DNA of 7,219 nt, taken from Planctomycetota bacterium. GTDB lineage: Bacteria; Planctomycetota; Phycisphaerae; Sedimentisphaerales; Anaerohalosphaeraceae. The notes under the pieces are model-generated. The model ran no database searches and had not been told where the DNA came from. It was given only the letters and a program-made list of their open reading frames with translations. Within the stretch, counting starts at the first letter, position 1. Every line of letters begins with the position of its first letter. The position numbers and the translations under genes are program-made. Shown piece after piece: positions 1 to 6,602 of the stretch. The stretch is from contig DAOVVQ010000199.1 of the NCBI GenBank assembly GCA_030637065.1, positions 1 through 7,219 on the forward strand, given 5' to 3'.

Positions 1-1
1 C

Positions 2-316
2 TCTATTGATTTCGCCACGGCGACCATTGGTTCTCGTGATGCCGTTTATGATGCGGGTTATTTCCCGGGTCTGGATCCTGATACCAGTGATGGCTGGGTA
101 ACGCTGGGCGATGGTGGGTCCCTCACTGCCGGTTTTTCGGATATTACACTTACGGGTTCGAGTATGTACCTGTTTGTAGGTGAAGTCGGCCAGAACGAGA
201 CGCTTAGGGCTAACGTCCATGTTGACTTCAAGCCGATCCCCGCCCCCGGAGCCATGATGCTAAGCAGCATTGGCATTGCTACATGTGGCTGGTTACGCCG
301 GCGCAAAGTATTTTAA
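2..316 (+). CDS. PEP-CTERM sorting-domain protein, C-terminal part only
   Basis: The window opens inside this gene; codons run in frame from base 2 to a TAA at 314-316, giving 104 residues and no start. The visible part is Gly/Asp/Thr-rich and probably beta-structured (for example GFSDITLTGSSMYLFVGEVG). It ends in a tripartite sorting signal: IPAPGA (bases 236-253), a short hydrophobic stretch MMLSSIGIATCGWL, and a basic tail RRRKVF. In this family the signal directs an exported protein to an exosortase, which removes the tail and attaches or releases the protein at the cell surface. The motif has Ala where the classical PEP motif has Glu, a variant I associate with planctomycetes. The functional domain lies upstream, so the role is unknown. 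It is convergent with the acyl-CoA dehydrogenase gene and separated from it by a terminator. Confidence 0.82.
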   Translation, partial: SIDFATATIGSRDAVYDAGYFPGLDPDTSDGWVTLGDGGSLTAGFSDITLTGSSMYLFVGEVGQNETLRANVHVDFKPIPAPGAMMLSSIGIATCGWLRRRKVF

Positions 317-341
317 GAAGAGACAGAATACGAAAAGTCCC

Positions 342-382
342 AAGGGCTGTAGAGACCGAGCCAGGTTTCGCAGCCCTTTTTT
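342..382 (+). terminator. Intrinsic terminator of the PEP-CTERM gene
   Basis: A perfect 8-bp stem pairs AAGGGCTG (342-349) with CAGCCCTT (371-378) around a 21-nt loop. A run of six T's (377-382) overlaps the end of the stem. It starts 25 bases after the PEP-CTERM stop codon. Read on the minus strand, the same hairpin is followed by GGGAC and four T's, so it could also weakly stop transcripts coming from the convergent dehydrogenase operon. Confidence 0.8.
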
Positions 383-420
383 ATTGATACCAACAGCCAC
401 CGGCCCCCGTATCGTTTCGC

Positions 421-507
421 CCGTACAGTCGCATTTCATGCAGTCTCGCACTGGCCCCTGTAGTCGCGATCCTTGCAGCCGCGTCCCCTCGCCCCTTGTA
501 GCCCTCG
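421..507. repeat. Degenerate short repeat in the convergent intergenic spacer
   Basis: Imperfect copies of a unit near CCTTGTAGCCGCG occur at 457-468 (CCTGTAGTCGCG), 471-483 (CCTTGCAGCCGCG) and 494-507 (CCTTGTAGCCCTCG); a weaker one starts at 421 (CCGTACAGTCGC). They lie between the terminator and the dehydrogenase stop codon. No protein-coding reading is credible here. It may be a decayed dispersed repeat of the host genome. Confidence 0.35.
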
Positions 508-535
508 CCGTCTCGCCCAATCGCCCCTTGGCCCC
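485..535 (-). other. G-tract cluster just downstream of the acyl-CoA dehydrogenase
   Basis: The plus strand has six C-runs of three or four (485-488, 492-495, 502-504, 516-518, 524-527, 532-535), so the minus strand, which would be the 3' untranslated RNA of the dehydrogenase, carries six G-runs within about 50 nt. Loops are 3, 6, 11, 5 and 4 nt. The 11-nt loop breaks the strict quadruplex rule of loops up to seven, so folding is possible but not certain. The cluster begins 12 bases past the stop codon. Confidence 0.3.
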
Positions 536-546
536 GTTGCTCTGGA

Positions 547-2352
547 TTACAGGTCTTCCGGCACCGGGCCGATCAGCTCTTCATACTGCTTGAAGGTTGA
601 CTTGTCGCCGGTCAGGACCTTCTCTGTGAGGGCCTTTATCGTTGCCGCATTCTGGCTGATATATCTCCTGGCGACTATCTTCTTTCGGTCGGTCATACTC
701 ATCGTCTTGCCCGTCTCGCCGTCGCCGTTATCGGCCACAGCCAACTGATACTCGACCTTGCTCGACGCCTGGTCGAGGAACAGGTACCCGTTTATCAGGC
801 AGATAGCCACATCGACCAGCGGCCGCCCGTACAGATCCATATAGTCCACGCCCGACTTCTTTACGAACGCGATCGCCTCCCTGAGCTGTTCGGTCCCCTC
901 CGCCAAAACGTCCAGAAGGTCCTTCACATCCGAGCGGTATTCCTTCTTAACCAGTTTCGCAAGGTACTTTTCGAGCGTACCGCCGCAGACCCCGCGTACG
1001 GCTGCGACAACCTGCAACTGGCTGGTGCCTTCGTATATCGTCGTGATACGGGCGTCTCTGGCAAATCTCTCGCACGGATAGTCCCGCATAAAACCGGAAC
1101 CGCCCAATATCTGGATCGCGTCATATGCTACCGTGTTGCTCATCTCGGAGCAGAAGTATTTGCTCATAGGCGTCAGCATCGCCGCCAAACGCCTGACCTT
1201 CCTGGACCTGTTCTTGATCTTCTTAAGCTCGGCCTTGTCAGCGGGCGGATTCTCGAGCGCCTTTTGCATCGCGATCTCGATATCGACCATGCGGCCCGTC
1301 TCGTAAAGCAGAGCCCGACCGGCCTCGATCGATATCTTCATATCGATCACCATATCGCGCACCGCAGGCAGACGCTCGATCGGCACACCGAACTGCTCCC
1401 GGCTCGCCGCATAGTCGCGACCGACACGATATGTCGCCTCCGCCAGGCCAAGTGACTGGCCGGCGATCCCGATGCGGGCGCCGTTCATCAGCGCCATCAC
1501 ATAGGTAACAAGCCCGCGCTGACGCTCTCCGATCAGTTGGCAGGGGGTGTTATCAAAAAACAGTTCGCACGTCGGCGATCCGTGAATGCCCAGCTTGTCC
1601 TCGATCCGGCGAACACTTACCGTAGGGCCGCGGTCGCAGACAAAAAGCGACAGACCCAAACCGCCCGACCGGTCCGGCTCGCTCCGGGCAAGCACCAGCA
1701 GAACCTCGCCGCATCCGTTCGTGATAAACCGCTTGACCCCGTGCAGCAGCCAGTTACCCTTCTCATCCTGAAAGGCACGCAGCTTGCACGCCTGCAGGTC
1801 CGACCCGGCATCGGGCTCGGTCAGTACCATCGCACCGGTCACCTTGCCCACCGCAAAATCCGGAAGATACTGCTGTTTTATCTCCTCCGAGGCGAACGCG
1901 TTGATCGTCTCGGCGATGCCCTGGAGCCCGAAAATGTTCATCAGCGACGCATCCGCACGGGAGACTATCTCGATCGCGATCGAATATATCGTCTCAGGAC
2001 AGTTGAGCCCGCCGAACCGATACGGAAGCGTAAAGCCCATCACATCGGCCTTCCCCAGCGCCTCGAGCGACTCGGCGATCCCGTCGGCATAACTTACGCT
2101 GCCGTCTTCGTTGTGCGTCGAGCCCTGCCGGTCGATGTCCTCCCCGCGGGGAGCGATAAAATCGCCGCTTAGCTCGCCGACCGAGTTGAGTATCAGGTCG
2201 TAATTGACCACCGCCTCAGCGGCATCCGCCGGGGCATGGTCGAATTCTTCGCTGAACCGAAAGCCGTCTTCGCAGTAGGTTGCCAGTTCCTCCATGTCCA
2301 TGTGCTTTACCAGGAACTGGATGTCGTCATTGTCCTTGTAGAAATTTGCCAT
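547..2352 (-). CDS. Acyl-CoA dehydrogenase, long (601-residue) FAD-dependent type
   Basis: Catalyses alpha,beta-desaturation of an acyl-CoA in the cytoplasm and hands electrons to ETF. The family signatures are clear: AMVLTEPDAGSD (residues 174-185, FAD/substrate contact), SREQFG (317-322), QILGGSGFMRDYPCERFARD (414-433), and IYEGTSQLQ (439-447), whose Glu441 is in the usual catalytic-base position. At 601 residues it is about 200 longer than medium- or short-chain enzymes. It has an N-terminal helical extension, a charged insertion around 362-388 (ENPPADKAELKKIKNRSRK), and a C-terminal helical domain from about 455 to the end. This resembles the long acyl-CoA dehydrogenases with an extra C-terminal domain. 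Substrate chain length cannot be read from the sequence. It is the last gene after etfB and etfA, 68 bases downstream of etfA. The ATG start has no good Shine-Dalgarno (upstream ACGGTATCTATATT), unlike its neighbours. Confidence 0.95.
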   Translation of the reverse strand: MANFYKDNDDIQFLVKHMDMEELATYCEDGFRFSEEFDHAPADAAEAVVNYDLILNSVGELSGDFIAPRGEDIDRQGSTHNEDGSVSYADGIAESLEALGKADVMGFTLPYRFGGLNCPETIYSIAIEIVSRADASLMNIFGLQGIAETINAFASEEIKQQYLPDFAVGKVTGAMVLTEPDAGSDLQACKLRAFQDEKGNWLLHGVKRFITNGCGEVLLVLARSEPDRSGGLGLSLFVCDRGPTVSVRRIEDKLGIHGSPTCELFFDNTPCQLIGERQRGLVTYVMALMNGARIGIAGQSLGLAEATYRVGRDYAASREQFGVPIERLPAVRDMVIDMKISIEAGRALLYETGRMVDIEIAMQKALENPPADKAELKKIKNRSRKVRRLAAMLTPMSKYFCSEMSNTVAYDAIQILGGSGFMRDYPCERFARDARITTIYEGTSQLQVVAAVRGVCGGTLEKYLAKLVKKEYRSDVKDLLDVLAEGTEQLREAIAFVKKSGVDYMDLYGRPLVDVAICLINGYLFLDQASSKVEYQLAVADNGDGETGKTMSMTDRKKIVARRYISQNAATIKALTEKVLTGDKSTFKQYEELIGPVPEDL

Positions 2353-2420
2353 AATATAGATACCGTATTGAAGATTGCTGATTACAGGCAGCCGGCCCCG
2401 TCAATCGAGGCGGCGACCTG

Positions 2421-3449
2421 TTACACTTTTTCCTTTATCGCCTTGGTCAACATTGGAAGCACTTCGTTGAGATCGCCGACGATCTTATAGTGCGCGACAT
2501 TGAATATCGGCGCATCGGGATCGTTGTTGATCGCGATTATTTTCTTGCTCTCACTCATACCCGCCTGGTGCTGGATGGCGCCGCTTATCCCGGCGGCGAT
2601 ATAAAGGCTCGGCCTTACCGTCGTGCCCGTCTGGCCGACCTGATGATCGCGGTCAATGTACCCAAGGTCCACAGCCGCACGAGTAGCACCCGGCGAAGCC
2701 CCAAGGCTGTGGGCAAGATCCCAGATCAGCTTGAAGTTCTCCTTGCTGCCGACACCCGCACCGCCTGCGACAATTATCCTGGACGCCTTGAGGTTGACCT
2801 TCTTTTCCTGATGGTGCTCGCGAATTATTTCAAGGGCAAGATCGGCTGCGGTCATCTTCGCTTTTACCTTTACCACCTCGGCCTTGCGGCTGGTATCGGG
2901 CTCGGGCATCGGCATCACGCCTTCGCGAACCGTCGCCATCTGCGGCCAGCGGTCGTAGTTGATGATCGTCGCGATGATATTGCCGCCAAAGGCCGTACGT
3001 ATCTGGAACAGCAGATTCTTATATGTCGTGGAGGTCTTCTTCACCTCGTGGTCGCCGATCTGGAGGTCCGTGCAGTCCGCCGTCAGCCCGGCCTTAATGG
3101 CACTGGCCACCCGCGGAGCAAGATCCCTGCCGCACGATGTAGCCCCGTAGAGCATGATCTGCGGATGATACTCGTGAATAAGCTCGTCAATGACCTTCGC
3201 GTATGACGTCGTCTGATACCGCTCGAGCAGCGGGTCTTCTATGAGATAAACCTTGTCGGCGCCGTAGTGGGCGAGTTTTTCGCACAGCTTCTCGACACCG
3301 CTGCCTATCAGAACCGTACACAACTCGACACCCAATGTATCGGCGAGCTGGCGGCCCTTACTCATAAGCTCCAGAGACGTCTCGGCGAGAGCGCCTTCCC
3401 TTTGCTCGGCAAAGATCCAGACCTCTCCGTTAGTGTTCACGTCTATCAT
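2421..3449 (-). CDS. etfA: Electron transfer flavoprotein subunit alpha
   Basis: Forms a cytoplasmic heterodimer with EtfB and carries the FAD that receives or relays electrons from the neighbouring acyl-CoA dehydrogenase. The N-terminal half (about 8-200) is an ETF nucleotide-binding-like fold beginning EVWIFAEQREG. The C-terminal FAD domain (about 220-340) contains VAGGAGVGSKENF (227-239), GATRAAVD (254-261), VGQTGTTVRP (271-280) and the alpha-subunit signature LYIAAGISGAIQH (282-294) running on to AIN (306-308). All expected FAD-binding residues appear present. The 342-residue length is normal, with no fused ferredoxin domain. Phrases such as GLTADCT (121-127), IRTAFGGN (150-157) and PQMATVREG (169-177) match the Bcd-associated type of anaerobes. 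The ATG is preceded by AAGGA with a 7-nt spacer (plus-strand 3457-3461). It lies 34 bases after etfB. Confidence 0.96.
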   Translation of the reverse strand: MIDVNTNGEVWIFAEQREGALAETSLELMSKGRQLADTLGVELCTVLIGSGVEKLCEKLAHYGADKVYLIEDPLLERYQTTSYAKVIDELIHEYHPQIMLYGATSCGRDLAPRVASAIKAGLTADCTDLQIGDHEVKKTSTTYKNLLFQIRTAFGGNIIATIINYDRWPQMATVREGVMPMPEPDTSRKAEVVKVKAKMTAADLALEIIREHHQEKKVNLKASRIIVAGGAGVGSKENFKLIWDLAHSLGASPGATRAAVDLGYIDRDHQVGQTGTTVRPSLYIAAGISGAIQHQAGMSESKKIIAINNDPDAPIFNVAHYKIVGDLNEVLPMLTKAIKEKV

Positions 3450-3456
3450 AGTTAAA

Positions 3457-3461
3457 TCCTT
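3457..3461 (-). promoter_or_regulatory. Shine-Dalgarno of etfA
   Basis: AAGGA on the minus strand lies seven bases before the etfA ATG (3449-3447), inside the short etfB-etfA gap. It supports the chosen start and translation from a shared message. Confidence 0.7.
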
Positions 3462-3483
3462 TTATTTTCCTTACCGGCCGGTC

Positions 3484-4392
3484 TTACCCGATCGTGTGCT
3501 CTTCGATTAGTTCATGGGTCATCTCAGTAATCGCTTCCAGCGTGGGGGCGACCTCTTTGCTTCCCTTTGCCTCGAGTACCACGCTCTGTATCCGGTGTAC
3601 CTTCGTCGGCGACCCGTCGCGACCGCACCACTGCATGTCCGCTTCCAGATAGTCAAGGTCCCACTGCTTTATCAACAGACCCTTTTCATCCAGGGCCTTG
3701 CATTGCGTTTCGACCAGTTTGGCGGTCTTGCTGTCGTCGTTGCTGCCAGCCTCGCGGACCGCCTTTTCCACCTCGGCTCTGGTCCTGGCTTTTTTGTATT
3801 TCATCAGCTTCTTCGCCGCCGGCACCCGCGGCTCGTTCGCCTCGTCGACCACGGTCAGCAGCGCCGGAAGTCCCGCCTTGACTTCCTGCCAGCCGGCACC
3901 GATGCTCCTGCGAGCGCTGATACTGCCGTTGTTAAGATGTATCAGTTTTTCAACGTATGTGATCTGCGGTATTTCGAGTTTTTCGGCAAGCTGCGGACCC
4001 ACCTGGGCGGTGTCGCCGTCAATCGCCTGACGACCGCACAGCACGATGTCATAATCAAGCTTTTTCACCGCGCAACTGATAATATAGCTCGTTGCCAACG
4101 TGTCGCTCGCCGCACACCGCCGGTCCGTAACAAGGATCGCTGAATCCGCACCACGGTACAACGCCTCCCGCAGGACCTCGCTCGCAGCAGGCAATCCCAT
4201 CGTTATAACGGTCACTGTACCTCCATATTGATCCTTTATCTCAAGGGCCAACTCCAGCGCATTGAGGTCCTCAGGGTTAAATATCGCAGGCAACGCAGCA
4301 CGATTCACCGTGCCGTCGTCATTCATCGCCTGGCCCGTAACCCTTTTAGTATCAGGCACTTGCTTGATCATTACTACACAATTATACGGCAT
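3484..4392 (-). CDS. etfB: Electron transfer flavoprotein subunit beta, extended form
   Basis: Partner of EtfA; together they carry electrons from acyl-CoA dehydrogenase. Features in order: start VVMIKQVPDT (6-15), FNPEDLNALELAL (38-50), a nucleotide-binding segment CGRQAIDGDTAQVGP (119-133), PALLTVVDEANEPR (176-189), and a C-terminal GSPTKVHRIQSVVLEAKG (260-277) ending HELIEEHTIG. The DGDTAQVGP form resembles EtfB of Bcd-EtfAB and other anaerobic ETFs rather than the mitochondrial/alphaproteobacterial form. At 302 residues it is about 40 longer than a typical EtfB, mostly from a charged insertion around 200-240. Residues 162-170 read RSIGAGWQE, without the acidic residues usual at the middle of the beta-subunit signature. 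It is the first gene of the cluster. The ATG is preceded by AGGGAG with a 7-nt spacer. Confidence 0.95.
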   Translation of the reverse strand: MPYNCVVMIKQVPDTKRVTGQAMNDDGTVNRAALPAIFNPEDLNALELALEIKDQYGGTVTVITMGLPAASEVLREALYRGADSAILVTDRRCAASDTLATSYIISCAVKKLDYDIVLCGRQAIDGDTAQVGPQLAEKLEIPQITYVEKLIHLNNGSISARRSIGAGWQEVKAGLPALLTVVDEANEPRVPAAKKLMKYKKARTRAEVEKAVREAGSNDDSKTAKLVETQCKALDEKGLLIKQWDLDYLEADMQWCGRDGSPTKVHRIQSVVLEAKGSKEVAPTLEAITEMTHELIEEHTIG

Positions 4393-4399
4393 TTATTAG

Positions 4400-4405
4400 C
4401 TCCCT
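4400..4405 (-). promoter_or_regulatory. Shine-Dalgarno of etfB
   Basis: AGGGAG on the minus strand sits seven bases upstream of the etfB ATG (4392-4390), a near-ideal distance. It fixes the start codon of the first gene in the cluster. Confidence 0.75.
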
Positions 4406-4446
4406 GACGGTAATTTTAAGATTATGACAGGCTCACAAAGCCCCGT

Positions 4447-4474
4447 AGTCTAACCAAATAACGCCCAAAGTCAA
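4447..4474 (-). promoter_or_regulatory. Candidate promoter of etfB-etfA-acyl-CoA dehydrogenase
   Basis: On the minus strand TTGACT (4474-4469) is followed after 16 bases by TAGACT (4452-4447), matching the housekeeping sigma consensus at five of six and four of six positions. Transcription would begin near 4440, giving a leader of about 48 nt ahead of etfB. A perfect TATAAT at 4534-4529 is an alternative -10, but it has no recognisable -35. Confidence 0.35.
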
Positions 4475-4643
4475 AAGAAAAATTCCAGCCACACCATCAG
4501 GGCATAACACAAAGGCAATAGCGGCCATATTATACATATTGGACAAATTTTCCGCGAGCCACGAATTTTAGTTCTGCCCCAATATCACGCCAAAACTGTT
4601 ACCCATGTCATCGGTACGTTCTGTAACCTATCTTATCGGTTTG

Positions 4644-4746
4644 TACCCAGCCCTGCCCCGAAGGGGCTGTTAAGCTCAGCCCAGGGTAAGCGCAGCGCCA
4701 CCCTGGGTAAACGATACCCCACGCCTTTAAAATACCCTGAAAGGGT
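4644..4746. repeat. REP-like palindromic element
   Basis: The element is bounded by TACCCAG (4644-4650) and its exact complement CTGGGTA (4703-4709). Inside are a CCCC-GAA-GGGG hairpin (4656-4666) and an exact 8-bp stem CCCAGGGT (4680-4687) / ACCCTGGG (4700-4707) around a 12-nt loop. The outer and inner pairings share bases and compete. A further ACCCT-GAA-AGGGT hairpin follows at 4734-4746. The style (short GC-rich stems with GAA loops in an intergenic gap) is that of dispersed extragenic palindromes. Only one copy is in this window, so repetition across the genome is an inference. Confidence 0.55.
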
Positions 4747-4813
4747 TATATAAAATCCACATCAGGAAAATGTGCATTATCTGCATGGATCAGACACAAA
4801 TAAAGACCAACAA

Positions 4814-6244
4814 CTAATCAATCTTTTTACCCTTCATGTCCGTTACTCTCAGCGAGTAGAAGGGGTCGTTATTTTGCCGGATCCATTCGTCCAGCTTCTT
4901 TACGAGTCGTTTTTTTGTCCCGGCATACTTCGGGTCGTTTGCCAGGTTTCGCAGTTCCTCCGGGTCATTTTTCAGGTCGTAGAGTTCGTCGCCGTAACGG
5001 ATATACCGGTTAAACTTAAACTCCTCCGTGCGAATCATCCGTATCGGGTTGACCCATTGCTGCTTGCCGTGGTACTGGCCGATAACGAATTCCCTTCGCT
5101 CCTGCCCGCCTCGCCCCGTAAGGGTCGGTTTCAGCGATATCCCGTCGCAATCGATCGCATCCAGCCCGCACAGGTCAAGTATCGTCGGGGTAATATCGAC
5201 GTTGACCGTGTCGAGATCGCCGATGCGTTTGCCGCCCTTGCCGCCAAATCGCCCCGGCACCCGGATCATCAACGGAATCCGCACCATGTGCTCGTACATA
5301 AACGGCCCCTTGTAGATCAGCCGGTTATTCGTATCCATATCACCGTGGTCCGATGTCACGATAACGATCGTATCCTCCCACAGCCCCTGCTCCTTCAACT
5401 GGCCCACAATAGCGCCGACATTATCGTCATAGAGCCGCGTCTTGACCCGGTAGCAGTCGCGATAGTTCTGCCATGTCGCTCGCTCTTTATCCCAGATCAC
5501 CGTGCCCTGGTTGTCCGTCATGAACTGCTTTTGCACGACAGGCTTATTGTCAAACGTCTCCTCATGCCACGACTGCGGCAGGGGGATCGTGGATATATCG
5601 CCGTCGGCTGTATGCCTTTCAAAGTGGTAGATGTCGTGCGGATTGCTAAAGGATGCAAATAACGCAAAGGGACCGCTGTCGTTTGCGATGTCTTTGATGA
5701 ATTCAACGGCGCTGCTCTCGGTAAGCGGGTCTTTGACCTTCATAATGCTGCTGTCCCACCCCCTGTTGGCAATATCTTCATCGCCGAGGTGCCACTTGCC
5801 AAAATACGCCGTGCGGTACCCGGCCCGTTGCAGCATGGCCCCGACCGTCTCCTGCCGGAGCGGCTGGCTGTCGAGAGCGCCGGTATTGATCTTAACACCC
5901 GTCCGCGTCGGATAGCAGCCCGTCAATATCGAAGAGCGGCTCGGACTGCACTGCGGCGTGGTGCAAAATGCCCGCTCGAAAACGCAACTGTCCTCGCTGA
6001 GCCCGTCAAGCGTCGGAGTATCGAAAAAACCGTCCAGAAAACCCATAGCCCGCCAGTGCTGCTGGTCGGAAAAGATCAAAACGATATTAGGCTGCCTTTT
6101 ACCACCGGACTTATCGCCGCGCCCGGCCTTCTTCGCGCCCAATACCTCACCGCCGCCGATTGCAACCCCAGCCGTACCCGCTGCCGCCGCTGCATAAAGC
6201 CCGCTCCTGCAAAACTGCCTCCGCGATATCCTGTTCTGAACCAC
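4814..6244 (-). CDS. Tat-exported sulfatase, formylglycine-dependent (S1 family)
   Basis: Hydrolyses a sulfate ester outside the cytoplasm. The N-terminus is a twin-arginine signal: SRRQF (7-11), a hydrophobic stretch of about 17 residues rich in Ala and Gly, and a likely cleavage near VLGA-KK (34-39). The mature enzyme starts with the alkaline-phosphatase-like core PNIVLIFSD (52-60, metal ligand Asp60). Cys99 in CSPSR (99-103) is the residue converted to formylglycine. FGKWH (148-152) gives Lys150 and His152, NPHD (201-204) gives His203, SDHGD (298-302) gives metal-binding Asp299/His300, and YKG (311-313) gives Lys312. The catalytic set is therefore complete. The C-terminal region contains the typical ELYDLKNDPEELRNLA (420-435). 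The 476-residue length is normal for the family. Start is GTG, chosen because GGAGG lies seven bases upstream. No formylglycine-generating enzyme, transporter or glycosidase is nearby, so the substrate is unknown; sulfated polysaccharide is a reasonable guess. Confidence 0.94.
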   Translation of the reverse strand: MVQNRISRRQFCRSGLYAAAAAGTAGVAIGGGEVLGAKKAGRGDKSGGKRQPNIVLIFSDQQHWRAMGFLDGFFDTPTLDGLSEDSCVFERAFCTTPQCSPSRSSILTGCYPTRTGVKINTGALDSQPLRQETVGAMLQRAGYRTAYFGKWHLGDEDIANRGWDSSIMKVKDPLTESSAVEFIKDIANDSGPFALFASFSNPHDIYHFERHTADGDISTIPLPQSWHEETFDNKPVVQKQFMTDNQGTVIWDKERATWQNYRDCYRVKTRLYDDNVGAIVGQLKEQGLWEDTIVIVTSDHGDMDTNNRLIYKGPFMYEHMVRIPLMIRVPGRFGGKGGKRIGDLDTVNVDITPTILDLCGLDAIDCDGISLKPTLTGRGGQERREFVIGQYHGKQQWVNPIRMIRTEEFKFNRYIRYGDELYDLKNDPEELRNLANDPKYAGTKKRLVKKLDEWIRQNNDPFYSLRVTDMKGKKID

Positions 6245-6251
6245 GTTTACG

Positions 6252-6256
6252 CCTCC
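6252..6256 (-). promoter_or_regulatory. Shine-Dalgarno of the sulfatase, decides a GTG start
   Basis: GGAGG on the minus strand is seven bases before the GTG at 6244-6242. No in-frame ATG lies at a comparable place, and the Tat signal begins immediately after this codon, so GTG is the probable start. Confidence 0.8.
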
Positions 6257-6313
6257 GGAAGATTAAAATAAGAAAAAAACTAAACCAAACCTGCCCGATC
6301 AAAGCAAAACAAC

Positions 6314-6342
6314 ATTATACACTCCACCCATCCAACACTCAA
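6314..6342 (-). promoter_or_regulatory. Promoter of the sulfatase gene
   Basis: Minus strand TTGAGT (6342-6337), a 17-base spacer, then a perfect TATAAT (6319-6314). Transcription would start near 6307, giving a leader of about 62 nt before the GTG. The good spacing and intact -10 suggest housekeeping sigma recognition and transcription independent of any neighbour. Confidence 0.6.
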
Positions 6343-6387
6343 CCGCATAATCCACCACAGTGGTCAACTCATCACCTATCCAATTCG

Positions 6388-6568
6388 CAGCAAGGGTGGC
6401 AGCGCGTCCCGATTTATCGGGACCGATGGCCGTATGCGCATCGGCTCCAATTTTGCAGGGCTAACGGGCCCCGTCATCCCGACCGAGCAAAGCGAGCGGA
6501 GGGATCTATTTAAACAGCATCGCGAAGCGATTCAAATCAGGGTGGGCCCTGGCCCACGCTGTTTAGCT
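6388..6568 (+). repeat. Interspersed hairpin repeat, copy 1 (longest)
   Basis: It begins with CAGCAAGGGTGGCAGCG (6388-6404), shared exactly with copies at 6603 and 7082. Next is a near-perfect hairpin GTCCCGAT-TT-ATCGGGAC (6406-6423), then CGATGGCCGTATGCGCA (6424-6440), whose CATCGG end pairs with CCGATG (6423-6428). It ends with the hairpin GTGGGCC-CT-GGCCCAC (6542-6557) and the tail CTGTTTAGCT (6559-6568), which recurs at the end of copy 3. A REP-like palindrome (6473-6531) lies inside. The first 38 bases match copy 3 at 37 positions. It encodes no recognisable protein, so a non-autonomous dispersed repeat is the best reading. Confidence 0.6.
6473..6531. repeat. REP-like palindrome inside copy 1
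   Basis: GTCATCCCGACCGAGC is followed by the complementary half, with ATCCC (6476-6480) pairing GGGAT (6501-6505) and a weaker inner CCG/CGG and GC-AAA-GC. A second small hairpin ATCGC-GAA-GCGAT (6519-6531) follows. This CATCCCGA...GGGATCT style resembles extragenic palindromes scattered through many bacterial genomes. The family name is not known to me. Confidence 0.45.
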
Positions 6569-6602
6569 GGCACAGTAGATAACTTATCACCACTCCTGTT
6601 CG

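Larger units (their letters stand above)
4393..4813. other. Gene-free gap between etfB and the sulfatase
   Basis: No open frame here has coding character. The part near etfB is AT-rich and holds its ribosome-binding site and candidate promoter. The middle (4644-4746) is a hairpin-rich REP-like element. The part next to the sulfatase stop codon is AT-rich with no strong T-run terminator visible; the small ACCCT-GAA-AGGGT hairpin at 4734-4746 is the only local candidate for sulfatase transcript termination. Confidence 0.6.

Noticed and set aside
1537..4143. Plus-strand open frames of about 210-240 codons (1537-2172, 2490-3206, 3514-4143) opposite the dehydrogenase, etfA and etfB
   Set aside because: Each mirrors a well-identified minus-strand gene; the products are Arg-, His- and Leu-rich without recognisable domains.
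4529..4534. Perfect TATAAT on the minus strand upstream of etfB
   Set aside because: No -35 at 16-18 bases (TCGCGG-like sequence there) and no extended -10; TTGACT-N16-TAGACT nearer the gene is preferred.
4772..5662. Long plus-strand open frame (296 codons) opposite the sulfatase
   Set aside because: It lies almost entirely antisense to a gene with a full catalytic motif set, has no ribosome-binding site, and its product resembles no family. Skewed codon use of the sulfatase explains its openness.
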